Below, one piece after another: positions 1 to 11,114 of a stretch of DNA of 64,000 nt. Both the position numbers and the translations under genes were made by a program. Origin of the DNA: Phallus indusiatus (lineage: Eukaryota > Basidiomycota > Agaricomycetes > Phallales > Phallaceae); assembly GCA_027605045.1 (NCBI GenBank), contig JAQFWX010000001.1:186001-250000 (forward strand), read 5' to 3'. Below the pieces are notes generated by a model. That model saw only the letters and a program-made list of their open reading frames with translations, was not told the DNA's origin and did not search any database. Every line of letters starts with the position of its first letter. Within the stretch, counting starts at the first letter, position 1.

Positions 1-15
1 GACCATATCAAACAT

Positions 16-793
16 CTATGGTTGGTACTTATCGCTACTGCTGCCCTGACCATTATTATCGTTATTAGCCCTCATTCTCTCCCTTGCTCTAACCTCCCTA
101 ATATCGGCCCGTAATAATTCAGCAACGTCCGAAGTTCTAGGTTGTTCTCCGAGCCCAGCTGCCTCGGGGTCACCCATGACAGGAACACCTTCAGCAGCCC
201 CACCGCCACCAGCGACCATCAAAATATTGGCACTGGGATCGACACTATTCGCAGTCATAGTAGTCCGATGTGTAAACTTCCTCATTGCGCTCTCAAACAG
301 CTCTTCTTCTTCAAGTTCCGCGACTCGTTTCCGTAATGATGTCATGACTTGTTCAAATAACTCTAGCAGTATGAACGTAAAATGATTATAATCAATAAAA
401 TGAAACCTGAAAATATGAGACATTACCTCGCTCTTGAGCAGCATTCGCCGGGACAGGTAATAAGACAGAAACCGGCTCTACATGAGGTTGCTGAAACGAA
501 GGCCATATTCCAATATCTTCCATAACCCACTGCTCAAACTCCTGATCCTGCAATCCCCGACGGCTCAGACGATACGATACGTAAATCAACAACATTAAAA
601 AGAAAGCACGCACGCTCCAATCCCAAATCTTTGCCTGTGCTCTCGTATCTTTGGGGTCTTCCCAAAAACTATTGTCGTCGAATTCGTCGTCTATATCTCG
701 AGGAATGTGTACATCGGGTGACAGATAGCCTTGGTCTGGTAGGTGGATTCGGTGTGTTGAAGTCATATTAGTAGGAGACAAAGAAGTTGCCAC
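16..793 (-). CDS. Small single-pass membrane protein with coiled coil (hypothetical)
   Basis: Two exons, 793-427 and 362-16, joined by a 64-nt intron (GTAATG...CTAG). The reading phase is kept, giving about 237 aa. The N-terminal half is polar and acidic. One hydrophobic segment around residues 70-87 (core FFLMLLIYVSY) is followed by basic residues. After the splice comes a charged helix (RKRVAELEEEELFESAMRKF) that looks like a coiled coil, then a glycine- and alanine-rich tail. I do not recognise a family. A single-pass protein with a cytosolic coiled coil is inference from composition. It lies downstream of the RNR1 stop on the same strand, with 239 nt between that stop and this start codon. 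An ACGCGT box sits 40-45 nt upstream of its ATG. The existence of the gene is fairly sure; its function is unknown. Confidence 0.7.
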
Positions 794-832
794 ACAAGGT
801 GGGACTAGTCCCCAGCCAAAAAAAAACCACTG

Positions 833-838
833 ACGCGT
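833..838. promoter_or_regulatory. ACGCGT (MCB-like) box
   Basis: A perfect palindromic ACGCGT lies just upstream of the start at 793 of the small membrane protein. In fungi this hexamer is the core of the MluI cell-cycle box bound by MBF. A single hexamer can occur by chance, so this is a weak call on its own. Confidence 0.35.
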
Positions 839-1032
839 CCATATGACACCACAATAACGCTCATGTCCTGGTCAAGCTGATATCTGGATTAACAAGGGCT
901 CTAACATTTTTATTCACTTATACGCGTACAATAGTTACAATGGCAAAGATAAGAACATAAAAGCATAAAAAGACAAAATGCATAGTTGTTTGAAACGAGA
1001 TTTAGACAAAATGTACACGCTTGGTTAACCTT

Positions 1033-4000
1033 TCAACCCGAACACATCAAACAAGCTTCCTTGTTCTCAATAGAACAATACAGCTTGGCCTCTTCCAGTT
1101 CTCGTTCGCGCTGACGTTGCAAAGCAGCCGCGAACTCTGGATCTTCGGAAGCGGCCTTGGCCGTTCGTTCGTCGAGTGATGCTGGTATGGCGGTTGAAGA
1201 GGCCGAGGCTGAAGTAGACGCGGAAACGGACGTAGATGATGACGCTTGTCCAACGCTGAGCTTCTTCATCTCACCGATAGTAGCTTCCACGGACGTTGCT
1301 ACTTCTGGTTTTGGAGATGGAGAGGGTGTCGGCATGGTAGGGCTAGCTTGCGGATGCGGTTGAGATTGGGCTTGGGTTTGGGGCTGTGGTTTGGGTTTTG
1401 GCTCTTGAGAAACGGTTTCTTTCTTCTTCAGGTAAGATTGATCGACTGTGAATTGAATGGCTTGCGCGGCAGGTCGTGTACGAAGATAGCTAACAAAGAA
1501 TGAGAAGCAGAAAGATAGGGGTCCACCCATAGACTTACTACATGCCCGTCTTCAACCCTCTACGCCATCCATAAAAGTGCATACTCGTCTGGGAAGATTA
1601 AAGATTAGACGGATATTGCGCTCAACACAACAAAATCACCAACGCACCAACTGGTTTTTCGTCGGAGCCGCCAGATGAACGTTCAGGCTTTGACTTTGGC
1701 AAATAAAGGCACCACGATCGGCGGCAAGATCCAGCACTTTCTTCTGGCTGATCTCCCAGACCGTCTTGTATATCGCTTTGACATCATCAGGGATCTCGGG
1801 AATGTCTTGAATAGAACCTTTGCAATACCAATCAATAACGAGGGAAGTTTCAACTGGGAACATTCAAAAACATACCATTATGAGCGATGATCCTGTTCCT
1901 CATATCGTCGTTCCAAAGACGTAGTTCGACCAGATCTTTCAACAACCACGGACAGACGACCTGGAATTCACCAGCCAACACTCGCCGAGTATAAATGTTA
2001 CTGAACAAACAAGTGAGCAACGCGACCCTCATCTTCAAAATGAAATCATACGTACTTTGTATAGGGCTCAAAGCACTCGTTGAAGCCCAGAATTTGACTC
2101 GTTGAAGCTGTAGGCATGGGAGCGCACAGCAAGGAATTCCTTAAGCCGACGCGTCGCACACGTTCCTTCAACCCGTCCCATTCCCACAGCGAACTAGGCG
2201 TAACACCCCACAGATCAAACTGCAGTTTTCCTTCACTAGCTGGACTGCCTTGGAACGTCTCGTAAGGCCCGTCCGTTTCAGCCATATCGCAACTAGCTTC
2301 AACAGCCGCGTGATAAATCGTCTCGAAGATTTGGATATTGAGCTTCTTGGCGGCTTCAGAGTCGAAGGGCATACGAAGGGCCATGAACGTATCAGCGAGA
2401 CCTTGAACACCGATTCCGATCGGACGGTGGCGCATATTGGACTTGCGAGCTTCGGGGACGGGGTAGTAGTTCACGTCGATGATGCGGTTCAAGTTGAAAG
2501 CGACGACTTTGGCTACGTCATGCAGCTTTTGGAAGTCGTACTTGCTTGTCTTTGAGTTGATGAAGCTGGGAAGGGCGAGTGACGCTAGGTTGCAGACAGC
2601 TACTTCGTCGGGAGACGAGTACTCGATGATCTCTGTGCAAAGATTCGAGGACTTGATCGTGCCCAAATTCTTTTGGTTTGACTTGGCTACACAACGGAAT
2701 AGATCATTAACCAAAATGCGAGACGAGAAGTAAATGAAGTGTACGCACCGTTTGCGGCATCTTTGTAGCACATGAACGGTCCACCAGTTTCGATTTGCGA
2801 GTCAAGAATTGCAAACCAGAGTTTCTGCGCTTCAACAGTTTTCCTTGCGCGCCCTTCACGTTCATATCGTTCATACAATTCTTCGAACTCGGCTCCATGA
2901 ACCTCTGCAAGACCCGGGGCCTCGTTCGGACAGAATAGAGACCATTTCTTATCCTCTTGCACCCGCTTCATGCTGATCATAGTTTTAGTATTCAAATGTG
3001 AGTATTGAGTGGGAAAAGACTGACAAAAGATCGGATATCCACAGCGCGTAGAATAAGTCACGGGCGCGGACTTCTTCTTTACCATGGTTCTTTCTGAGAT
3101 CAAGGAATTCAAAGACGTCGGAATGCCAAGGCTCCAAATAGATTGCAAATGCTCCAGGCCGTTTGTTCCCGCCCTGATCGACGTAGCGTGCGGTAGCATC
3201 ATATGCTCGCAGCATCGGTACGATGCCATTTGAGTACCCGTTAGTACCCGCGATGTATGACCTGAAACAAGCGACGGAAATTAGCAAAGAAACAGTATAA
3301 AAAACATATGAAGTGTATCATACCCCGTAGCTCGAATGTTATGAATACTCAGCCCAATACCACCGGCAGTCTTCGATATCATAGCACAAGTCTTGAGCGT
3401 GTCATATATCCCCTCAATGGAGTCATCTTTCATGCATACCAGGAAGCACGAGGATAGCTGAGGGTGGGGTGTGCCAGCGTTGAATAGTGTGGGACTGGCG
3501 TGGGTGAAAAACCGCTGGCTCATGAGATGGTATGTCTCGATGGCGCGTTCAATGTCGTTGCCGTGAATACCAACGGCGACACGCATCAACATATGTTGAG
3601 GACGCTCGGCAACACGCCCATTGAGTCGAAGAAGATAGGATCGTTCGAGTGTTTTGAAACCGAAACTACAAATAGATCGTTAGTTTCATTGAGCACAGCA
3701 GGCACCGCGGAAGGTACCTACAAGTTGTAATCAAAGTCCCGGTTATAGACTATAGCGGAATCGAGGACTTCAGCATTCTTACGAACGACTTCGTACGTAA
3801 AGTCAGAAATTAGACTGGCGGGTTTTCCATTCTTCGGGTTAACTGTGCCCCAGTACTCAGAGATCGTGCACACAAAAAAAAGAATAACCAACTTACTATA
3901 TCGGTATAAATCTTCAACGACTTCGCTGAATTTCTTTTTCGTTTCCTTGTGTAGGTTGGAAATGGCAATACGGGCAGCGAGGATGGCATAGTCCGGATGG

Positions 4001-4620
4001 CTAGTGGTGAGATAGGCTGCTGTCTCAGCGGCGAGGTTCTATTCGATACGGCGTCAAAAACCCGGACCAATCAGAAGGGACGTGTGCCACAAGGATACGT
4101 ACGTCTAATTCTACGGTCGTAACACCTTGGTAAACGCCGGATATAACTTTCTTGGTTATCCTAGAAGACAGTTGTAAGACGTTATGGGAGAAGAAATCGT
4201 AGAATACGCACTCTATAGGGTCGATATGGTCCATGTCTAGACCGTAACATAGCTACGACGCGTCAATAACACGCGACAACGGATAGTAGGATGGTTATAC
4301 ATACTTTACTAATTCTTGAAGTGATCTGTGGAATCACGTCAGTGTACAATTAGTACTAACGAGACGCGTCGCGTCTTACCTTGTCGAACGCCACGCGTTC
4401 TTTCTACATAGCTAGGTTCAAAAAGAGCATTATCCATAAAAGGCTTGAAACTTACACGTCTACAGTAATATGAGACGAGGTGAACGGATGCAAGAGAAGG
4501 AGAACATACCCGTCTAATTACACGAGAGACGCGTTCGGAAGAGAAGGAATGACACAATGAACAAAACACGTCGGATGGCGACACGAGACACTACTCACCA
4601 CGTTTATAAACGAAAGCCAT
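1033..4620 (-). CDS. RNR1: Ribonucleoside-diphosphate reductase large subunit (class Ia R1)
   Basis: Reduces ribonucleoside diphosphates to deoxyribonucleotides, with the R2 subunit, in the cytosol. I traced 17 exons with matching phases: 4620-4599, 4513-4510, 4459-4456, 4403-4380, 4325-4305, 4252-4212, 4160-4103, 4038-3897, 3842-3722, 3665-3324, 3261-3025, 2972-2749, 2686-2056, 2000-1876, 1817-1648, 1588-1539, 1489-1033. They total 2673 nt (890 aa), close to the usual eukaryotic R1 length. Visible landmarks are the N-terminal ATP-cone start KRDGR, the redox cysteine in QLSSCFL, the radical site NLCTEI (N, C, E), the active-site stretch [13 protein letters not shown], the electron-path tyrosines in GMYYLRTRPA, and a C-terminal thiol tail ending CLMCSG. 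A long proline/serine/lysine-rich linker precedes the tail. Exons 2 and 3 are 4 nt each and both are needed for frame. ACGCGT boxes cluster at the 5' end. Confidence 0.97.
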
Positions 4621-4736
4621 GGGTATACACTTTCAGAGGACGCGACTGCTGGTATGAGAGAATGTTTGTAGAGGAGATGGGGATAATGGAGAGATAGTGG
4701 TAGTTCCGGTCTGAGAGGCTGAGAGGGAAGACGCGT
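4258..4736. promoter_or_regulatory. Cluster of ACGCGT (MCB) boxes at the RNR1 5' end
   Basis: Perfect ACGCGT hexamers lie at 4258-4263, 4364-4369, 4393-4398, 4529-4534 and 4731-4736. The last is about 111 nt upstream of the RNR1 ATG. Three others lie in early introns and one (4393-4398) in exon 4. MBF control of ribonucleotide reductase through MCB boxes at G1/S is well known in yeasts. That the same factor acts here is inference. Five copies in about 480 nt is far above chance. Confidence 0.6.
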
Positions 4737-4857
4737 CAATTTAAGGGTCCGTGGCCAGATGGCGTCAATCTGGAAAAAAAGCTTACCCAAGCAAAACACG
4801 TCACGTGCGTAAGGTAGCAAGACGCAAATGGATAAATCAGGACTTCCTGATATGGAA

Positions 4858-4942
4858 GGCGCGATAGCTCAGCTGGGAGAGCGACAGACTGAAGTGCGTT
4901 TCGGTTATCTGCAGGTCCCCGGTTCAATCCCGGGTCGTGCCA
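4858..4942 (+). tRNA. tRNA-Phe (GAA) with 12-nt intron
   Basis: The 85-nt gene folds as a cloverleaf. Acceptor GGCGCGA pairs with TCGTGCC (one G-T pair), with discriminator A at 4942. Box A is TAGCTCAGCTGG and box B is GGTTCAATCCC. The anticodon loop reads CTGAAGA once the intron 4895-4906 (TGCGTTTCGGTT) is removed from its canonical place after position 37, leaving 73 nt. Pair 27-43 is an A-C mismatch. CCA is not encoded. A T-run starting at 4947 is a good Pol III terminator. It lies 238 nt upstream of RNR1, divergently oriented. Confidence 0.96.
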
Positions 4943-5193
4943 ATGGTTTTTTCTTTTTTCGACTTTTCCTTAGCACATGAGTCTAGATGAGCTGATAAAC
5001 TAACAGATATGAGGTTAAGGTTTGCCAAGTTTGGGATAGTCCAGTCGTGGCGCCACTGCTAGTCACTGACGGACTGGCGAACTGACTTGCTATGATTCTT
5101 AACAGTGTCATCGATCTCAACTTCTTCCGAGAGAAATCGGTTAGGTTAGATTGCATAGCGTGAAGTAATGATATTATTTTGATCCTTCTATCT

Positions 5194-5276
5194 GGCGCGA
5201 TAGCTCAGCTGGGAGAGCGACAGACTGAAGCATCTTGGATATCTGCAGGTCCCCGGTTCAATCCCGGGTCGTGCCA
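5194..5276 (+). tRNA. tRNA-Phe (GAA) with 10-nt intron
   Basis: The second copy has the same mature 73-nt sequence as the tRNA at 4858-4942. Only the intron differs: 5231-5240 (CATCTTGGAT), 10 nt instead of 12. A T6 run at 5281-5286 is the likely Pol III terminator. The flanks do not resemble those of the first copy beyond the gene itself, so this looks like a small tandem duplication in which only the mature tRNA has been kept. Confidence 0.96.
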
Positions 5277-5500
5277 CTACTTTTTTCTTGTTGCTGGTAC
5301 GCTACTAGTTAGTATACAATACGTCCTCCTAGTTCCACCTAATAAACAATTTTGCATATTCACGCGAGTCATTTATGAGAAATAAATTATAAAGCTTGTA
5401 TCAAGAAATATGAACTTGAAATACAAATTTAAATGATAACACGAATACAAATTATTACTTGAGTAGCGAATTAACAATTGCTCAAAGTCCGGATTTATGT

Positions 5501-7835
5501 TCATAGAAGATTAATTTGTTCTAGGTGACGTCTTAAAACCAGATCTTCGACTAAAAAAACTCAATCAGCTGTACTATATATGAGACAAACAATTAGCAGG
5601 ACGTACTCGCTGCAAGGATTACTATCATCTGCTGGGTATCCTGATGGAAGTTCATTAAAGCTACTTAAACTGCAATCAATGGTAACGGTTAAACGTACGG
5701 TAGCACAAGTTATATGAGCATAGAAAAGCCGTGGCGTCGGCGAAAGTTCTCGTTGTACAGCTTTGAACTTGGTTTTAAGATCTGCAAACGAGTCTTAATG
5801 GTTCATGTCCTACTTAAACAACAGAGGTTCCCTACATTTAGAAACGCCCTCTCTTGTGTTTTTTCCAGTATAACTCTTGACATACCGTCCAAACCTCACA
5901 CCAGATTCGAGCTTCTGTTGTAAGATATCGACTTTATTTAGCAAGAGTACGAATGAGACCGAAGCAAGCAACTTGGAGGCGCAGATTGTTTTCCAGAGTG
6001 TAAAAGTGTCCTCCTAATACAATGTCAAAGATTCGGTAAAATCAACACTCGGGTCAAATGCGTTTTCATACCAATCGATTCACTTCTGGTGCTTCGGCTA
6101 ATGTTTGATCAAATGCACTCATGGGGGCTAGGAAGACAATCGCATTGACTAAAACAAACAAACAAACAGTCAGTCAAATCAGAAGCGTTTCATTTCTCAC
6201 TTGAATATAAATCGCGCACCATCGTCAAAAAATGTCATCCAAGCATGTCGCTAAAAAAGCACCATCAATATTATTCAGGCGGTTCAAAAATGGTTACCCC
6301 ATTTAGCATCTCACCTGGCTTCGCTATATTAATTTGAAAAATGAGAAGATATGATCAAAACGAAAGGTAATGGTTCTTCAATGTCGGTTAGAACTTACTG
6401 ATCCTCCCACGTCATAAATTCTGAATTCTGTGGCTCCAGTGTTCTCTCGGTCTAGTAGTCCTAAAATCATTGATGTGATGTGTCGATATATCACTATCAA
6501 GTGATACGGAGAACGAAAACTTACTTGCACGAACAGTAAAAACATGTTCTGTCACCCCGACAGTCTTTAAACGTGCACGCAATATATCATCTAATGAAAG
6601 GGAAAACATAAATTTAATATCGGCTGGGTGCGGCCGCCGAAGTTCCATTTGCGTACCATCTGTTGGTTTATAGTTTGGCACCGCAATTCGCTCCAATTCG
6701 TCCAAGAAACTGAGTTGAATTATATTATATTAGTATATTGAAAACAGAAGTCAACTGACTGACGTACTATTTGCTGACTTCTTCCATACCAACCCTATAT
6801 TCTTTCATGATCCTCCGGACGACAGGATCACACCATAGCTGAATCATATCTTCTTTGCAAGCTGATAGAACCCTAGCCAACGATTCATCATCTTCATTGG
6901 GACTATCCTGAGAAGACGTCTCTCTAGCCCGTTTCCACGAGTATCCGTTGACTCGTAGTTCATTATGCGATCTCGATGGTGACAATGTATTATTAAAAAA
7001 TGGAGTCCGCTGAGGCGAAATGGGCGTTGCGGGAAGTGGAAGAGGTTTGAATCGTTTTGTCAATGCACTCTCCAACTGACGTAAAGGCCCAAGGCGCATC
7101 ATGAGTCGACGATGATCGGGAGTGAGCAAAAGAGGATTGTTGTTTTCAGGATTGTCATATCTTTCGCCTTCCTTGTCGTTGTCAAGAGCAGAGGATGATG
7201 GAAGATGCTGTTGAGTATCGATCTCTTCTTCCTTTTCGAGGGGCGAGGTTGGAGGTGTCAATTGACTTGGAAAGTCGTGCCTATTGAGGACGTCTAGTAT
7301 TATGCCGTAAGAGCGAACGACGTTCAGTTGACAAACGGAACGCCAGACAGCTCGTTCCCTATCAAAAGCACCGGGGTCATATTTTCTTTGGAAGTCTGAA
7401 CCGCCGAAATCATTCAAAACAATCCTAAGTGAGAGAGAGGAAGATAACGACATACTCTTCAGAACAGTGCTTTTCCCTAAAGAACAGTAAGACTTGAGAA
7501 TTTTTTTAAAAAAGCGGGGTTGCAATGTTACCAGATTCGCTTTGTCCCAATAACAACATCTTAACGCACTTGACTTTCTTTGAAGTCTGAGACTCTTGAC
7601 GAAGCATTTTGTCAATATCCTCGCTAACTTTCAGAGCCTCTTTCTCTAATTGTATTCGAATATCGGCTTCCTCTGGTGTCTCTCCTAGTCATCGACATAC
7701 AGATAAAATAAAGTCAAATCAAAATACGATGTAATATCAAACGGCATTACCTTCAGGTGGCGCGATCGCGCGAGACAAGGGGTCCTCATCCCGATCTGTG
7801 CTGAAGCCGATTGCGCCTGATCGAACCGACACCAT
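5501..7835 (-). CDS. Heterotrimeric G-protein alpha subunit, atypical, with long insertion
   Basis: Membrane-associated GTPase that relays signals from 7TM receptors. Fourteen exons keep phase: 7835-7751, 7684-7532, 7476-7456, 7395-6768, 6709-6657, 6590-6525, 6460-6399, 6323-6315, 6250-6220, 6148-6072, 6013-5836, 5781-5699, 5640-5607, 5550-5501. They total 1530 nt (509 aa), against about 350 aa for a standard G-alpha. The extra length is a serine/proline/acidic insertion of roughly 150 aa in the helical domain. Nucleotide motifs: P-loop GQSESGKST, switch I RARLKT, switch II DVGGS, NKVD and TCAT. Oddities: the catalytic glutamine of DVGGQ is serine, the N-terminus (MVSVRSG) lacks the Gly2 myristoylation site, the tail has no pertussis-type cysteine, and exon 8 is only 9 nt (R-S-Q). 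Intron 6656-6591 is 66 nt, in frame and free of stops. Confidence 0.93.
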
Positions 7836-9681
7836 GTTAACCAAATCACTCAAGTCTCGTTTCGTCGGGGAATAAGAGAGGGATAGTCAGCAGGCAAGTT
7901 AAAATCCGAAGACTTGTTAATTAGACACGTAGAGAAAACGATGATCTTTTGCCAGCCTTTTGATGAACGAAGAAGCAGCGGGTCTTTTTGTAGTAGATGT
8001 GACCCCAAACACCTATTTTTGTAATACGTCAACTGGAGATCAAACGCTGCAAATATTAGCAAATATTCTATTCTCCCTAAAATGAACTATAATTGAAAAC
8101 TCACTTCAATTCTCATATGAGAAGGTGGTGTAGTCACTATCGTCTATTGGGGACAAACAGGTTCCGTAATAAAGACGCAAGGACTAGAGCACGATTCAAT
8201 GAATGGGGCTGGCGCCGTGCGGCGCGATTAACCGGATGACAACAATCCCCTTTGACATCGCCAATCACACCCACACACCAGGCGGTCAATTAACTGACCA
8301 ATAGAAACTCGAGACGGTAGATATGCGCTATTAAAGATCTGTTGTGGCTGTGTCAACGAGACATATGTGGGAATGGACCGTGAGACATCGGCGCAGGGTT
8401 GACAGATTTCAATGTTGTCCCCACCCGAATATGCCGTTTTTTACAGACATGTATGATTTAACTGTTGACTATGTGAATAGATTTGTTTATCAGTTTGGAT
8501 GGCACACGTGTAAAATAAATTCTAGTCAATCATTATGTTGATCATTATTGTGTACTGGATGAACAAAAATGACTACGGATTTTCACATGATTCACCAACT
8601 GTACCGGTGGTAAGCACATGCATCGGTTCAACCTGGTGCAAACTTAGCACGCGGAGGAGCATCTGGGGGTTTTTCAAAACTCAGTTGATCAGTCTTTAAA
8701 ATACTCTGTCGCCATGGCATTACCAGCCTTCCGAAGAATTCAGCAGTCGGGACCTGTCAAGATCGCGAAGTCATCGTCAGAGGTACCACAGGAGTTCCGT
8801 CAACATATTCGCGCTGCCAACATGTCTATCTCGGCTACAGAGAATTCTAGGTCGCCATATACATAATTAAGAAACTGAATGTGGCCATCATCAAGAATGG
8901 AAGGCGCATGGCGTATCCACATCCCTATGCAACACCCGTTTTAATTGGCGTTTGACATTCCGTTTGCATGTTGACACAACGCCTCAGAGGCCTCAAGTGC
9001 CTTCGCACGTCTACTTTGAGGGATGCGTAAATGTGGGAACAGTAATCGGAATACGGAGGAATCTCTGTTCGTGTATCTCTCGGATGATTCAGATTTTGTT
9101 GATCCGATTTCTCAGGCCCAGCTATCCCCTCCATCGACCTATTGCAGGGAATTAGATGAGCTCAAACTCGGAAGCTTGTGATATTTTTACTTCGGTCCTT
9201 ACCATATGATTTATTTATCGTCCGGAAATTAGGTTTTTTTTAGCCGAATCACCAAAAATACATCAAAATCTGGTTTTCATATTACTTGACTCCGGGTGAG
9301 CAAAAGGATGACTCAGAGGAATGAATAGTTTCAGCCAAATTTTTATAAAACGTGTGGGTCTGAGTATGGACAACTTTTAAATGAAAATGAACAGGGAATG
9401 TATAAAAGATATGCCTTGGAAAGTAGTATTATTCGCTTACTAGAAGTGAAAATAGCAGATACGAACCTACGCGAACCCGGAAAGCTGAAGCGCTGATTCG
9501 TCAGAGTTTAACGTTTAACTTTAACTCAGGATCACTTCCTGAATCTTGGCGAACATACTAATTCTTGCATAGTTCTTTGTGACTCAAGAAAAAACAATGT
9601 ACGTATATCTATTTACTACTGTGATGTTGTCGAGTGTATAGTTGAATATAGACTTAGTATTGTATATAAAGTTCTTTATGC
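7836..9681. other. Intergenic, no supported gene
   Basis: About 1.8 kb between the start of the G-alpha gene and the end of the transporter gene. It should hold the G-alpha promoter and the transporter 3' UTR. Short open frames (for example 8344-8541 +, 8952-9155 +, 8925-9134 -) show no domain, no consistent splice structure and no recognisable homology. A tandem heptad-like motif is present at 9507-9526. Confidence 0.5.
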
Positions 9682-11114
9682 CTATACTGGCATTGGATTT
9701 GAGGAAACCGACGCAGGTGCAACGAAGATCCTTCGGTTCCAAACATGAATGAGTGTTGGTCCAACGAGCACCACCCACATGAGAACTACAGCAGCACCGT
9801 GAATAGCACCAAGCACGCGAAAAAAATTTGCATCCATCGCGGTACCCAATTGTATTGTTAATAAAGCGGCAACACCCTGTTTCGGTTTGAAATGTCAGAG
9901 TAAGTCCAAGTTCAAGCAAGCTTAACAACCCACGTTTGGGAAGACAAGTCCCCAGAAACTGAGTGTAAAAGGCATGTGTTCTCCTTTTGCTAAATTGTGA
10001 ACAATAGCGCAAAGAGCACAGCCAAGCCACCAAACAGCCATGGCCCAAAGCGTCCAAGCTCCGGCGAAACAGATAAAGCTGATAGCTTGCCCAGCTAACG
10101 GATCTCCAAGAATGTATCCCTCCCCTTTAGGTAATAATGTTTGAGCATTGAGACCCGCAATCAGCAGTGAGTATCCTCCTTGTCCACATGGTGCCAGTGG
10201 AAGAATGCAGAATATTATTGCATTCACGTCAGGCAGACCTTCAATGATAAGCCGACGAAGATAAAGGGTGAGGATCATGAAGAAAAGGGAGAGACCAATG
10301 ACGACCATTAGGAGCGAGACACCCATCGTAAGACGTGCATGTAGTATAGAGTGAACTGCGAGTGCCGAAGACAAAAGTTGTCCGGTGGTGCTTGCGACAA
10401 TAACAGGCACTATAGGAAGAAGCCAAATGGCAGTAAACGTGGGCATGGAATGCCGTCGATGAGCAGCCCTGTATAACAATAAATATGAGAGATTTCCTGA
10501 CATTACATAGATGACTCCGAAACAACACAAAAACGAGATTAATGAATCAAGCCACCAAAAGGCCCAAAGAGCATATAGGAACTTTGCACCTCCAACGGCA
10601 AAATACTGGTTTACAGTACCTAATCCTATGTTTATTAATGTTGCCGCACCCATTGGGAAGCAGCCTAAATATAAACTTTGCACGGGGTGTTGGAGCATAT
10701 CTGTCCATGAGCCAGGAAAGAGGGTGTATCGGGCGATGCTCATTGCGAAGAAAAGAACGAAGATAATAAGGTCAATGAAGAAGAATATCAATGATAGTAT
10801 GTTCATGGCATTCGAAGGTGTTCCGTAGGGATAGCTGTGGAATATGATACTGACTACGCCTGTACCCATGCTGATGGCGAACCATGCTGGTGGGAAGTTT
10901 CTGCCGAGGATGAAGTCCAGTCAGTCACAACATACATTATCATTCTATACAAAACTAACTTGATAACTTCCAGCAGAGTTTTTATCGGCGAGAAGATTTG
11001 TGACGTTGTTTCTGGAGAAGCGGTGGCAAGTTCATCGCATCCGCGTTCCGGTGTTGGCCCGCGAGTGTCGGTAAATAAAAGACCAGATTCAAATAAAGTT
11101 GAATCTTCAATCAT
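9682..11114 (-). CDS. TDT-family transporter (SSU1 sulfite efflux / malic acid type)
   Basis: Integral plasma-membrane transporter of the tellurite-resistance/dicarboxylate (TDT) family, which includes yeast Ssu1 (sulfite efflux) and Mae1 (malate uptake). Three exons in phase: 11114-10960, 10900-9934, 9876-9682, giving 438 aa. The first core segment carries the family hallmark PPAWFAISMGTGVVS. About ten hydrophobic segments follow, with GAATLINIGLG, PLAPCGQGG and a final FWGLVFPNGVAALL. Intron 1 (10959-10901) contains a TGACTGAC branch-like site. I placed the start at the ATG at 11114. An upstream ATG at 11201 is in frame and would add 29 residues, so the N-terminus is uncertain. Substrate cannot be read from sequence. 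The closest overall feel is SSU1-like. Confidence 0.9.

Noticed and set aside
1157..1503. Plus-strand acidic/tryptophan-rich frames inside RNR1
   Set aside because: Antisense of the RNR1 C-terminal proline/serine-rich linker; the sense reading is a clear family match.
7396..7456. Apparent peptide RIVLNDFGGSD in the G-alpha gene
   Set aside because: It is intronic (GTATGT...TTCAG). Removing it joins STVLK to NFQRKYDPGAF as in other G-alpha proteins.
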